Shown here: positions 22,245-33,785 of the stretch, piece after piece
How the letters are laid out: each line of letters starts with the position of its first letter
Position numbering within the stretch: position 1 is the first letter of the stretch
Source: Pinus tabuliformis
Lineage: Eukaryota; Streptophyta; Pinopsida; Pinales; Pinaceae
Assembly (NCBI GenBank): GCA_031772625.1
Contig: CM062816.1
Location: forward strand, 630,247,269-630,311,268
Direction of reading: 5' to 3'
Length of the DNA: 64,000 nucleotides
The notes under the pieces: model-generated
Database searches by the model: none
Told to the model about the DNA's origin: nothing
Seen by the model: the letters and a program-made list of their open reading frames with translations, nothing else
Position numbers and translations under genes: made by a program

Positions 22245-24569
22245 TGGTAGCTCAATCTCATATGCATTAGCTGAAAATTTACTTTTGATTTTACAGGGTC
22301 TTATTTTCTTCAGTTTCAGTTTATTATAAGTCCTTGTAGGAAATCTCTCCTTCCTCAAATATGCCATGACTAAATCTCCTACTTGAAATTCTTTTTCTCT
22401 CCTTTTCAGATCTGCTCTCTGTTTATATCTTCTGCTGCTTTCCTGTAATTTATCTTTGACTTCTTCTTGTAGCTTTTGCATTTGTTCATCAAAATCTTCA
22501 ACACTTGCACTTCTGGCTTCCTGTTTTCCCAAATCTCTGAGTTCATATACTCCTCTTGGATGCATCCCAAAGACAATCTGGAATGGGCTCATTCTTGTGC
22601 CCCGGTTTGGTGTGTCATTGTAAGCAAATTCAGCTTGAGCTAATGCTAAATCCCACTGTTTGGGATTCTGATGAACCAAGGTTCGTAATATATTTCCCAA
22701 GCTTCTACTCATAGCTTCAGTTTTTCCATCGGTCTGAGGATGGTAGGCTGAACTAAAACTGAGGTTAGTTCCCAGCTTCTTCCAAAGTGTTCTCCAGAAA
22801 TGCCCTACAAATTTTGTATCCTGATCTGATACAATGCTCACAGGTAAACCATGCAATCTTACAATCTCGGAAAAGAACAAATTCGCTATGTGTGTGGCAT
22901 CGCTAGTCTTCTTACAAGCAATAAAATGGGCCATTTCTGAAAATCTGTCTACAACAACATATATAGAATCATTTCCTCTCTGAGTTTTTGGTAAACCAAG
23001 AACAAAGTCGATACTCACTGCATCCCATGGTCGATCTGGTATGGGCAATGGCTGATATAGACCTGTATTTTGACTCCTTCCTTTGGCATACTGACATACC
23101 CTGCATTTCTCAACAAACTTTTTAACATCAGTTTGCATTTTGGGCCAATAATAAAAATCATATACCTGAGCAAAAGTCTTGTCTTGTCCAAAATGACCAG
23201 ACAATCCTCCACTGTGCTTTTCTTTAATGATGTTTTCTCTCATTGAACATTTAGGAATGCATAATTTGTTGCTCTTAAATAACAGGCCTCCTTGAATAAG
23301 GTAGTCCATCCATTGACTTCTGTTATGGCTCATTGGATTCTTCACTGTCGTGTAGATATCCCTAAAATCCTCATCATCATGATACATTTCTATCATCTCG
23401 TCAAAACCTACAACACCCACTTTGAATTCTTGCAAAAGAAAACTTACCCTGCTCAACGCATCTGCCACTTTATTAGACTTACCGCTTTTGTGCTTTATTA
23501 CAAAAGTGAAACTTTGTAGAAATTCTACCCACTTGGCCTGCTTCTGATTTAACTTTGGCTGATTATTAATGAACTGCAAAGCATGATTATCTGAATATAA
23601 AATGAATTCCTTTGGCAGTAAGTAATGCCTCCATTTTTTTATCGCTTGCACAATAGCGTAGAATTCTTTTTCATAGGAAGAATACCTCCTTTCTGCATCA
23701 TTTAGTTTATCACTAAAATATGCTATCGGTCTTTGCTCTTGGCTCAACACCGCTCCAATTGCTTCCCCACTTGCATCAGTTTCCACTTGAAAGACTTTCT
23801 CAAAATCTAGCAATGCTAGAATAGGCTTTTCTGTTATTTTTCTTTTCAACAAATTAAAATTCCTATCGGCTACTTCTGTCCATTGAAATGGCTGATTGAC
23901 CTCCCTGATGGTCTCAAGGATTAGTGCACAAACTTGACTGAACCCTTTTATAAACTTCCTGTAAAAACTAGCAAGTCCATGGAAACTTCTTACCTCGAAT
24001 ACACTCCTGGGAGTAGGCCAATTTCTGATTGCTTGTACCTTTTCCAGATCCATTTTTAAACCTTCTTTGGAAATCACAAACCCCAAATATACCAGCTCCT
24101 CTTTCATGAAACTACATTTCTTCAAGTTAATTAGTAGTTTTTCCTTCTGCAGTGTTTTCAAGACTAACTTCAAATGTTCCAAATGTTCCTCTTTACTTTT
24201 GCTGAAAACCAGAATATCATCAAGGTAAACAACAACAAATTTACCTGTATATTCTTTCAGGACCTCGTTCATTATTCTCATGAATGTGTTGGGCGCATTA
24301 ATGAGCCCAAAAGGCATCACTAACCACTCATACAATCCACTATTTGTTTTGAATGTTGTCTTCCATTCATCGCCTTCCCGAATTCTAATCTTATGATACC
24401 CGCTTTTTAAATCTATCTTTGTAAAATACCTGGATCCACTTAAACAGTCCATTAAATCATTCATTCTGGGCAAAGGAAATCTATACCTGACTGTTATCTT
24501 ATTGATAGCTCTGGAATCAGTGCACATGCGCCATTCTCCTCCCTTTTTTGGACTAAGCACCGTTGGCAC
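22242..24569 (-). pseudogene. Gypsy pol: reverse transcriptase, RNase H, integrase
   Basis: A 775-codon frame. Reverse transcriptase occupies about residues 10-180, with 'MPFGLINAPNTF' and the catalytic 'VVYLDDILVFS' (YLDD 115-118). RNase H begins at 'QVETDASG' (about 251-258). The integrase zinc finger has H452, H459, C489 and C492, and the core triad is D521 ('SIDFV'), D582 ('SDQDTKF') and E618, all intact. A chromovirus-type linker with 'VGDLVMAYL' follows. The start given is only the first Met after the stop at 24,591; the true polyprotein began in gag. The product would copy the element's RNA and integrate the cDNA. It ends at a TAA at 22,242 beside the 26-bp repeat. Confidence 0.93.
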
Positions 24570-24590
24570 AGCACACGGACTCAGACTTTC

Positions 24591-25592
24591 TCAGATCAGT
24601 CCCTTGTCCATCAGTTCTTGAACCTGTCTTGCAACCTCTGCATTTTCCTGAGGAGTTAACCTATAGGCAGCTTTATTAGGTAGACTTGATCCTGGTATTA
24701 AGTCGATATGGTGACTTATGCTCCTAATCGGTGGTAATTCATTTGGCAATTCATCCACAATGATATCCATGTAACTATTTAACACATATTGAATTTCCTT
24801 AGGCAAATCATTTAAATTGGTGGAGGTTAAAATTACCTTTGGCCTTCCTACGATAGCGAAATGCACCTCTTAGCTTTTATCAACCTCTTGTAGCAGTTCC
24901 TTGCCGCTCATCAACATAATACTATTTTCAGGCAGCTCTTTGTCAACATCATTCTTTACTAGCAGCAACATATGTTTAACTCCGTCCTTCTCTATGGTAT
25001 ATGTATTCCTCCTCCCATCGTGAATCGCCTTCCTGTCAAATTGCCACGGTCTTACCAATAACACATGACATACATCCATGGGCATTATGTCACATAAGAT
25101 CACGTCTTTGTATGTGCCGATCTGCATTTCCACATTACGCTGCTCTGTCACAATGACTTGATGACCCTTCTATAGCCAAGATACTTTGTAAGGTGTAGGA
25201 TGTGCTTTCCTTGTTAATCCGAGATTTTCCACCATCTCTGTAGACACAAGATTGTTAGTACTCCCGCTATCAATTATAACCTTACAACGCTTACCCTTTG
25301 ACTTGCACGTAGTCCTGAACATGTTCTTCCTTTGCGTAGGTTCTCCAATCTCCTTTTCTGATATTAACAAAGTTCTTCTAAGCAGCAATGCTTCACCTTC
25401 TTCCGGTGGTTCTTCTACAAGTCGAGGTGGTTCCGGCTCTGCCTCAGCCACATTTGCACCCCTCTGGCTTGCTGACTTGTTACGAGGACAGTCTCGTGAC
25501 ATATGTCCCCATTCGCCACAGTTATAACACCTAACATCTCTTCCTCGTCCTCTTCCTCTGGGCGTGAATCTCCCTCTACTAGATTCACCCAT
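24591..25592 (-). pseudogene. Gypsy zinc knuckle, protease and PR-RT linker
   Basis: Three in-frame pieces (25,170-25,592; 24,870-25,151; 24,591-24,866) are separated only by nonsense codons. The first has an Arg/Gly-rich stretch, a CCHC nucleocapsid knuckle 'CYNCGEWGHMSRDC' (residues ~22-35) and the aspartic protease motif 'VIIDSGSTNNLVS'. The second is the rest of the protease ('VLLVRPWQFDRKAIHDGR'). The third is the start of reverse transcriptase ('HHIDLIPGSSLPNKAAYR'). Each stop can be explained by a single C-to-T change. Confidence 0.88.
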
Positions 25593-25601
25593 ATGTGGTG
25601 A

Positions 25602-26456
25602 TCAACTGCTTGAACTCCCTGTGACAATTTGATGCTGTGTTCCTCTAGATCGGTCAGCTCCTCTACCTCTTGCTGAGCTCTTTCCTCTGTTATTTTGACT
25701 TTGATTTCTTAATATCTTCTCTTCTGCCTTCAATCCTGCTTGATAGGAATCCTCAACAGTTTTCAGACTTAACAGACCAATCTCATCTTGGATCTCATAC
25801 CTTAGCCCATTAACATATCTAGCTAGTTTTTCCAAATCATCCTCTACATGCCCTGTTCTGATACTTAATCTGTAAAATTCTCCAGTATATTCTTTAATAG
25901 ACATTCCTTTTTGCTTCAGATTTTGCATCTGCTTAAAAAGACTCAAATGATAATCTTTCAGCAAAAACTTGGCTTTCAATTTATTTACCATTTTATCCCA
26001 CTGCTTGATCTTAGATTTCCCTTTTCTTGTTCTTGATGTCTGTACCTCGTCCCACCAGATGGCTGCATGACCTTTCAATCTAGTGACTGCAAATTCTACA
26101 TTCTTGTTCTCTTCAACCTCTTCATAATCGAAGCACTGGTCTATGGATCTGATCCAATCCATGAGCTCCTCGGCATTCAGACTCCCTTCATACATAGGAA
26201 TCTCCATTTTAGGTTTGCCTCCAACCTTTTCCAGCATCTTCAGGATTTTGATATTTTCATTCTCTTCTTCTGCTTCCACATCTGTATCAGATTCTTCTGC
26301 AGGACTCTCAGCTCCCTCGTCGGGCGCTATTCTTTGGGTTGTCTCCATTGCCTCCATTCGTGCACGAAAACTCCGCACTTCATCTATCAAAACTGCTTTT
26401 GGTTCTGGTCTCCCTCGACCAATTCCTCTCCTTGGCGGCATCTTTACTGTAAACAC
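25602..26456 (-). pseudogene. Gypsy gag (capsid)
   Basis: The 284-codon frame begins shortly after the primer-binding site. An acidic segment (about residues 45-70) precedes the retrotransposon gag domain, with 'WWDEVQTSRTRKGKS' (about residue 134 on), 'LKDYHLSLFKQMQNLKQ' and 'EKLARYVNGLRYEIQDEI'. Capsid protein would assemble the cytoplasmic virus-like particle that holds the RNA. It is separated from the zinc knuckle by one in-frame TGA (25,602-25,604), so the pair was one polyprotein. Confidence 0.88.
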
Positions 26457-26466
26457 TATCTCTTCT

Positions 26467-26478
26467 GCTCTGATACCA
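26467..26478 (-). other. Primer-binding site, initiator tRNA-Met
   Basis: On the minus strand this reads TGGTATCAGAGC, the complement of the 3' end of plant initiator tRNA-Met. It lies five bases from the inner edge of the 5' LTR at 26,484 and fixes the minus-strand orientation of the element. Confidence 0.93.
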
Positions 26479-26483
26479 AAAAT

Positions 26484-26846
26484 TGATGAAAAGGTAGTCT
26501 TGGATATTACCCAAAATCCCCTTTTCTTAATAAAAATCGACCCTTGACCTGTGGTAACAACCTACAGGCTTTATCGGAAGCGCTTAAGGCTTTAAGCCTT
26601 TTATGACTATGGACATATGAGGAATCAAAGCCACCTTTTTATTGGTGCTCCTAATCACCCATCGGAAGCCACCACCCGAGCTTTAAAGCTCGCAAGCACC
26701 ATATTACGTGAATTGGGAATGACCCATCATAAATACATGGGAACCATATATATATATAACCCCTTTCTACACCCGCGCCCACATATATATAAAACTATAT
26801 GGAAACATACAAAAACCCACTTTTTTTTTTAAAACGCCTGGACTTC

Positions 26847-26936
<90 letters not shown>

Positions 26937-27939
26937 CAATTTTTGCCAGGTCTGATATCGGCTGTTGCAACCATAAACGCATGTCGCGGTCCTGATGACC
27001 CCGATGAGGTTGCGGACCCGGCCTACACTTTGCCACAATTAATGGTTCTATCGCATCTGCCTCCGCCCAATAATGTTTCATCGCGATCGGCGATCGCTCG
27101 ACGCGTTATACACATATATGCGTCTGCCGATATAGATCCAGACCCGATCTAGCAATTCAACCCGATATATATTATATCGGGTCCGCACTCATCGCTTAAA
27201 GGTTCCGATATGATATCGCTCCGACATCGCCGATATGCCGATGCGATGGTAATTCCGGACCCGACTTGGTCCACAATCAATCTGAATAATCTTTCAAGTC
27301 CGCCCAGTACTCCGCTAAGGGGGTTCCTACGTCAATTCGCTGTGTAAATGGGCCTTTCCGTTCGCGGACTCTAATTAACCTGGATTTGCTTTGAGCACAA
27401 GAATTCTTTACAATTTATTAATAACAATACAAGCAGATCGCATTGTATGGAGAACAAAAAAAAATCAACATACAAAGCCTTCACGGCCGCATAAACAAAG
27501 CATTGCACAAACACTGGATTATTTCATATATAAAATACAGGGTCTTGGCCTTGCCAGATTACACTGTAGTGATGACCTCTGTTTTGATACAATCCAAAAT
27601 ACACTTTGAGCTTTTCGCTCCACACCTACAGGCTTCACTCTCCCCCTCCTAGACGATTATATTTTCCCCTTTTTAACTCCATAATTTCTCTAACAAAATC
27701 TAACAATAATATTCTATTTCTAAGAGATCTAACAGCAATCTTCTATCTCTTAGCTTTCATGCACACCTAAGCTAACAAATCTTATCCCCAATCTAAATAA
27801 AGCAATGCCTTATTTATTACAATAACTAACAATTTGAGAAGTCATCCTTCTCGGTAACAGTAAATGAATTCAACTGTGATTAGCCACAACATGTGGACAA
27901 TCCTCCACATTGTTGGCTAATGTCGACGCTCCTGCATCA
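26484..27939 (-). repeat. 5' LTR of chromovirus (1,456 bp)
   Basis: It matches 19,439-20,824 and has TGAT...ATCA ends. It is ~70 bp longer, mainly because of a TA microsatellite at 26,850-26,930. Differences from the partner are mostly C/T and G/A, as expected from methylcytosine deamination. Confidence 0.93.
26850..26930. repeat. (TA)~40 microsatellite in the 5' LTR
   Basis: About 81 bp of pure TA. The partner LTR has only 'attatatatttacc' here (about 19,805-19,820). It produces spurious Tyr-Ile reading frames on both strands that should be ignored. Confidence 0.97.
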
Positions 27940-27944
27940 AAATT
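27940..27944 (+). repeat. Target-site duplication AAATT (right)
   Basis: Partner of 19,434-19,438. Confidence 0.9.
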
Positions 27945-30249
27945 TGTGACCTATGTAATTTCAAAGTATACAGAAATTGCAAAACATGATGGTTCGTAGT
28001 GATTTCTTAAATATATTTTTAGATGCACAAATAGATTTAATGTCTAGTGATATTTGAAATAGAATTAAATTGGTTATATTTTAGTTAAATTAGTTAAATT
28101 GTTTAAATTGGTTAAAAACCTCATATCTACACATTTGAAAATTCAAAATCCTCAATTTTGGATTCCAGAACGCTATCAAATAGCATTAAACATTTTATCC
28201 ACTCCACTTTTGAAAATTTAAAATACTCAACTTTGGTTTCTAGAAAACTACCAAATATTATTAAAGACTATTATACAAATTTTACATACTAAAAATTCTA
28301 TGCTTCAATTAATTACTTAAAATTTATTTGGATGAGTTTTGGATAGATTCCTAGGCCGTGGACATGCTCCTTAGTTATGGAGTTCTTTATTAAACAAGGT
28401 TTCCAACCTTAAAATTTTCGTAAAACAATTTTCAGAACATCATGCACAAAATACCGGAGAAACTGACGAAAATGTTGATTCATAAATAAATCTAATACTT
28501 TAAAAACTCCTATCTATTCCAACTTTGAAAATTCAAAATCTTCAATTTTCAATTCCAAAAAAAATACCCAATAGCATTAAACTTCTTATCCACTCCAATT
28601 TTGAAAAGTCAAAATTCTCAACTTCTGATTCTAGAAAACTACCAAATAATCTTAGAGATCGTTATACAATAAGAACGGACTTTAGATACCCAAAATTTTG
28701 CACTACAATTAGTTAATTACTTAAACTTTAGATACCAAAAATTCTAAGCACACTACATTTAGTTAATTACTTAAAGTTGACTTGGATGAGTATTAGATAT
28801 ATTACTAAGTCTTTGGGAGGCTCCTTAGTTATAAGGTTCCTTATTTAACAAGGTTGCATACCTAAAAATCTTCTTAAAACAATTGCAAGAACATCATGTA
28901 AAAAATTGGAGAAAAATCAAAGAAATGTTTTTGAAATTTTGATTCATAAATAAACCTAATACCTTCAAAACATTTTATCTATTTCAATTTTGAAAATTCA
29001 AAATCCTCAATTTCCCATTCCACAAAACTACCAAATAACATTAAACCTCTTATCCACTGCAATTTTGAAAATTCAAATTCCTCAACTCCTGAAAATTTCC
29101 AAATAACATAAAACCATAAAAAGAATAATAGATTAAAATACAAAAAATCAAATACACACTTTTTTTTCTTGAATTTGAGGGTTTATGGGCTACCAACCTG
29201 AGTTTGAGCTGCTCCCCAAGCTGGTTGGAAGAAATCATGCCTTAATTTACTTCAAAATTTCTTCAGGGGCTCCCTAAGCTGGTTGGAAGAAATCACGCTT
29301 TAATTTACTTCAAAATTTGTTGAACGGTTGTATAACATATCAAAATTTACATATAACTTGTAAGTATTTTTCAGGATTTACAATAACTAACTACATAGGT
29401 AAATGAAGCAACCACCATATCAAATCTGACATATTTTGTAAGTACTTTTCAAGTTTTACAATAAATAAAGAGTACATACCTCGTAAGTTGATACCACCAG
29501 TCTAGCAGGCTTGAACGAGAAAGCATGCAGCTTGAACGAGAAAGCATGCCATATTCAGAGGCTAACAAATTCAACACTGCAGTAGGGTGTAAACAAATTC
29601 AAAAGCAACCACACCTTAATTTACTTCGGGTAAAAACAAATTCAAAAGTAACCACACCTTAATTTACTTCAAAATTTCTTGAGAGTTGTATACCATATCA
29701 AATTTTACATAACTTTTAAGTATTTTTCAAGTTTTACAATAAACTAATCACATAAGTAAATAACGAGTATATACCTCATAGGCTGAGTAATTTTGAACGA
29801 GAAAGCATATCATATGCAAAGGCTAACAAAGAAAGCATGCCATATTCAGAGGCTAACAAATTCAACACTGCAGTAGGATAAAAATAAAATCAAAAGCAAC
29901 CACGCCTTAATTTACTTGAAAATTTCCCGAGGGTTGTATACCCTATCAAATTTTACATAACTTCTAAGTATTTTCCATGTTTTACAATAAACTAACGACA
30001 TAAGTAAATAAAGAGTACATATCTCATAAGTTGATACCACCACTCTAGCAGTTTTTAAGCATGCCATATTCAGAGGCTAACAAATTCAACAATGAGCACT
30101 GTAGTAGGGTAAAAACAAATTGAACAGTGTAGTAGGGTAAATTAAAAGATCATAGGGATGTTATTGATTTTCCCAATTAGCAAGAAAGAGCAATCACAGA
30201 GGAAAATATAAGACCATAAAACACATAATTCATCAAACCACATATGGTC

Positions 30250-31850
30250 AGATGCCAAAGGCGAAAGTGGTAACTGGACCATGGTAAATTCTAAAGGCTA
30301 AAGTGGTAGTAAATTGTAATGTTGTTTTGTAAGAGAGTGAAATATTAAGGATAAAATTGAGAGGAGAACTGCAGCCATGCAATTATACTCAGGTCGAAAG
30401 ACTCTTCTCTCAAATCAAATTTAGTCCTGATGATGGACCCTCTTTGGGGTTTGAAAGTGGTAACTAGACCATGGTAAATTCTAAAGGCTAAAGTGGTAGT
30501 AAATTGTAAAGTTGTTTTGTAAGAGAGTGAAATATTAAGGATAAAATTGAGAGGAGAACTGCAGACATGCAATTATACTCAGGTCGAAAGACTCTTCTCT
30601 CAAATCAAATTTAGTCCGGATGATGGACCCCCTTTGGGGTTTGAAACGTCAACAGAATGAACACAATACTGTGGATAATCCGGATCATGCTACTCCAAAA
30701 AATCTAAGATAACTTCCCTGTACAGAGGGGATACATGGAAGGAGATTTGTCTTCTCGAAATCTTAAGGATAAAAATTGAGAGGAGAATTGCAGACCTGCA
30801 ATTATACTTAGGTCGAAAGAATCTTCTCTCAAATCAAATTTAGTCCTGATGATGGACCCCCTTTGAGGTTTGAAACGTCAACAAAATGAACATAATACTG
30901 TCGATAATCGGGATCATGCTACTCCAAAAAATCTAACATAACTTCCCTGTATGGAGGGGATACATGGAAGGAGATGTGTCTTCTTGAAATATTAAGGATA
31001 AAAATTGAGAGGAGAACTGTAGACCTGCAATTATACTCAGGTCGAAAGACTCTTCTCTCAAATCAAATTTAGTCCTGATGATGGACCCCCTTTGGGGTTT
31101 GAAACGTTGACAGAATGAACACAATATTGTGGATAATCCAGATCATGCTACTCCAAAAAATCTAACACAACTTCCCTGTACGGAGGGGGTACATGGAAGG
31201 AGATCTTTCTTCTCGAAATCTTAAGGATAAAAATTGAGAGGAGAACTACAGACCTGCAATTATACTCAGGTTGAAAGACTCTTCTCTCAAATCAAATTTA
31301 ATCCTGATGATGGACCCCCTTTGGGGTTTGAAACGTTGACAGAATGAACACAATACTATGGATAATGCAGATCATGCTACTCCAAAAAACTACCACAAAA
31401 GCTTAAAATCTAACATAACTTCCCTGTATGGAGGGGATACATGGAGGGAGATCTATCTTCTCGAAATATTAAGGATAAAAATTGAGAGGAGAACTGAAAA
31501 TATGCAATTATACTCAGGTCGAAAGACTCTTCTCTCATATAACTATCAAATTTAGTCTTGATGATGATCCCCCTTTGTGGTTAAAATCTAACATAACTTC
31601 CCTGTACGGAGGGGATACATGGAAGGAGATCTGTCTTCTCGAAATCTTAAGGATAAACATTGAGAGGAGAACTGCAGACCTGCAATTTTACTCAGGTCGA
31701 AAGACTCTTCTCTCAAAGAACTATCAAATTTAGTCCTGATGATGGACCCCCTTTGGGGTTTGAAACGTAGACAGAATGAACACAATACTCTGGATAATCC
31801 GGATCATGCTACTCCAAAAAACTACCACAAAAGCTTAAAATCTAACATAA
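30250..31850. repeat. ~230-bp tandem array, about seven copies (right arm only)
   Basis: The anchor 'gagaggagaact' recurs at about 30,357, 30,547, 30,778, 31,005, 31,236, 31,481 and 31,660. 'ggggatacatgga' recurs between them. Unit length varies from about 178 to 246 bp because of internal indels. The left arm has no copy at the matching place (about 10,835-10,880). Frames of 63-83 codons are open on both strands in several units but match no domain I know. Confidence 0.88.
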
Positions 31851-32289
31851 ACTAAATAGGTCATTAAATTATGTCATCAACAACCAGATATTGAAAGAAT
31901 ATAGCACACGAGATAGTTGTGCCGCGTGCCATAGCCCTGTAGTCCCCATTGCCAAATTCCCATAACGTTCCATTAATTTTCAACAACCAAATATTGAAAG
32001 AATATAACAGGCTAGCCATAGCCCTGTCATAGCCCTGTAGTCGAGACTCCATACGTACAGAGAAATCCGATTGGATCAACCATGATTAGATTTTTGTAAA
32101 CTCAACCTTAGTTATAATAAATAACTTTGAGGATTAGTAAATTCTGGTACAATAGATTTTTAGGGTTTGGATTTTTAATTAAACTTCAGAATGACTGTAG
32201 AGTTTTGTAAACTCAACCTTAGTTATAATAAATAATTTTTGGGATTAGTAAATTCTCGTACAACAGATTTTTAGGGTTTGGATTTTTAA

Positions 32290-33785
32290 TTAAACTTTTC
32301 GACCCCAATATATTTTAGACCTCAGATTTGAAGTGAAAAAATTTTCACCAACCGTAAAATACGTGCTGACTTATCCTCGTAGCTACCTCTATAACACCAG
32401 GAGTACATCCAACCACCTAAGTCACGTATACTAAAATACTCCTATGATTTTACCAAGAGAAAATTCACTTACCAGATTGGGGAATCCGCCCCTTTAGCTT
32501 CCACCACATTTTGAGGATTCGGATTTTTAATTAAACTTGTGGACCCCAATATATTTTAGAGATCAAATTTGACGTGCAAAGATTTTCACCAACCGTAAAA
32601 TACGTGCTGACTTATGCTGACTTATCCTCATAGCTACCTCTATAACACAAGGAGTACATCCAACTACTTAAGTCGGGTATACTAACACATTTTTAGGGTT
32701 TGGATTTTTAATTAAACTTCTGGACCCCAATATATTTTAGACATCTTTAACATGCAAAGATTTTCACCAACCATAAAATATGTGTTGACTTATGCAACTG
32801 TAAAATATCCTATGATTTTAGCAAGAGTAGGCTCATGCTGACTTATCCTCATAGCTGCCTCTATAACACATTCTAGACCCCAATATATTTTAGACATCAG
32901 ATTTGACCCACAAAGATTCCTCGTAGGTGCCTCTATAACACAAGGAGTACATCTGGACCCCAATATATTTTAGACATCTTTAACATGCAAAGATTTTCAC
33001 CAACCATAAAATAAGTGTTGATTTATGCAACCGTAAAATATCCTATGATTTTAGCAAGAGCAGACTCATGCCCACTTATCCTCGTAGCTGCCTCTATAAC
33101 ACATTGTGGACCCAAATATATTTTAGACATACATCAGATTTGACGTGCAAAGATTCCTCTGCCTCTATAACACAAGGAGTACATCTAACTACCTAAGTTG
33201 GGTATACTAACACATTTTTAGGGTTTGGATTTTTAATTGAACTTCTAGACCCCAATATATTTTAGACATCAGATTTGACATGCAAAGATTTTCACCAACC
33301 ATAAAATATGTGCTGACTTATGCAACCATAAAATATCCTACGATTTTAGTAAGAGCATACTTGTGCTAACTTATCCTCGTAGGTGCCTCTATAACAAATT
33401 CTGGACCCCAATATATCCTACTATTTTAGTAAGAGCATACTTGTGCTGACTTATCATCGTAGGTGCCTCTATAACACATTCTGGACCCCAATATATTTTA
33501 GACATGTAACTGCCTCTATAACACATTCCATACCCCAATATATTTTAGACATCAGATTTGATGTGCAAAGATTTTCACCAACCATAAAATACGTGCTGAC
33601 TTATGCAACTCTAAAATATCCTATGATTTTAGCAAGAGCAGACTGGTGCTGATGATTTTAGCAAGAGCAGACAAGTTTATCCTATTATTTTAGCAAGAGC
33701 AGACTCTGACGATTTTTGCATGAGCAGACTCATGCTGAGTTATCCCCGGATTGGGGAATCAGGCCCTTTAGCTTCCACCACAGCA
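32290..33785. repeat. Degenerate array amplified from the palindrome's outer end
   Basis: 'ccccaatatattttagac' or close variants occur about ten times (near 32,303, 32,544, 32,727, 32,880, 32,959, 33,112, 33,251, 33,407, 33,487, 33,535). 'gattttcaccaacc', 'cctctataacac' and 'ggatttttaatt' are interspersed. The last two blocks overlap the terminal sequence of the inverted repeat. A shared block 'tttagcttccaccaca' ends sub-arrays at about 32,512 and 33,783. No gene was seen. Confidence 0.75.

Larger units (their letters stand above)
19439..27939 (-). mobile_element. Ty3/gypsy chromovirus, nearly complete, inserted in the palindrome
   Basis: This is an 8.5-kb LTR retrotransposon on the minus strand: 5' LTR 26,484-27,939, PBS, gag, zinc knuckle, protease, reverse transcriptase, RNase H, integrase, chromodomain, 3' LTR 19,439-20,824, with 5-bp TSD AAATT. 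The order PR-RT-RH-INT and the C-terminal chromodomain define the chromovirus branch of Metaviridae/Ty3-gypsy. From 26,456 to 22,242 gag and pol stay in a single frame, broken only by stop codons at 25,602-25,604, 25,170-25,172, 24,870-24,872 and 24,591-24,593. A 1.06-kb insertion interrupts the integrase C-terminus. LTR divergence is about 3% over the first 300 bp by eye. Confidence 0.95.
9859..32375. repeat. Giant imperfect inverted repeat (palindrome) with hAT-like transposase remnants
   Basis: Sequence at 9,859-15,085 reappears reverse-complemented at about 17,600-19,438 and 27,940-32,375. Matching pairs by eye include 9,913-9,990 with 32,100-32,185; 10,880-11,090 with 30,060-30,245; 13,020-13,130 with 27,946-28,080; 13,136-13,200 with 19,370-19,436; and 14,394-15,080 with 17,610-18,305. 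The pairs are roughly 88-90% identical with indels. The chromovirus at 19,439-27,939 splits the right arm. Without it the palindrome is about 14 kb, with a 2.5 kb centre. The coding parts point inward. Outer limits are approximate, because the right end merges into a tandem array. Confidence 0.85.
27940..32375 (-). repeat. Palindrome right arm, outer segment
   Basis: Reverse complement of about 9,859-13,135. Inner to outer it holds the arm-region-2 modules (28,080-29,130), arm-region-1 modules (29,200-30,150), a large tandem array absent from the left arm (30,250-31,850), two units of the ~115-bp repeat (31,880-32,060) and the terminal block (32,096-32,375). The SINE of the left arm is absent. 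The terminal block around 32,098-32,186 is duplicated directly at 32,196-32,296. Confidence 0.8.

Noticed and set aside
26799..27152. Open frames of 62-117 codons with long Tyr-Ile repeats on both strands
   Set aside because: They are translations of the TA microsatellite inside an LTR and have no protein character outside it.
30250..31850. Regularly spaced repeats that might suggest a CRISPR array
   Set aside because: The whole ~230-bp unit is repeated with no unique spacers, unit length varies, and the context is a plant transposon.
9859..33785. Treating the inverted repeat as a long-TIR Mutator-like element
   Set aside because: The transposase remnants have hAT motifs (CVAH, DCERGFS) rather than MULE signatures, and no 9-bp target duplication was found.
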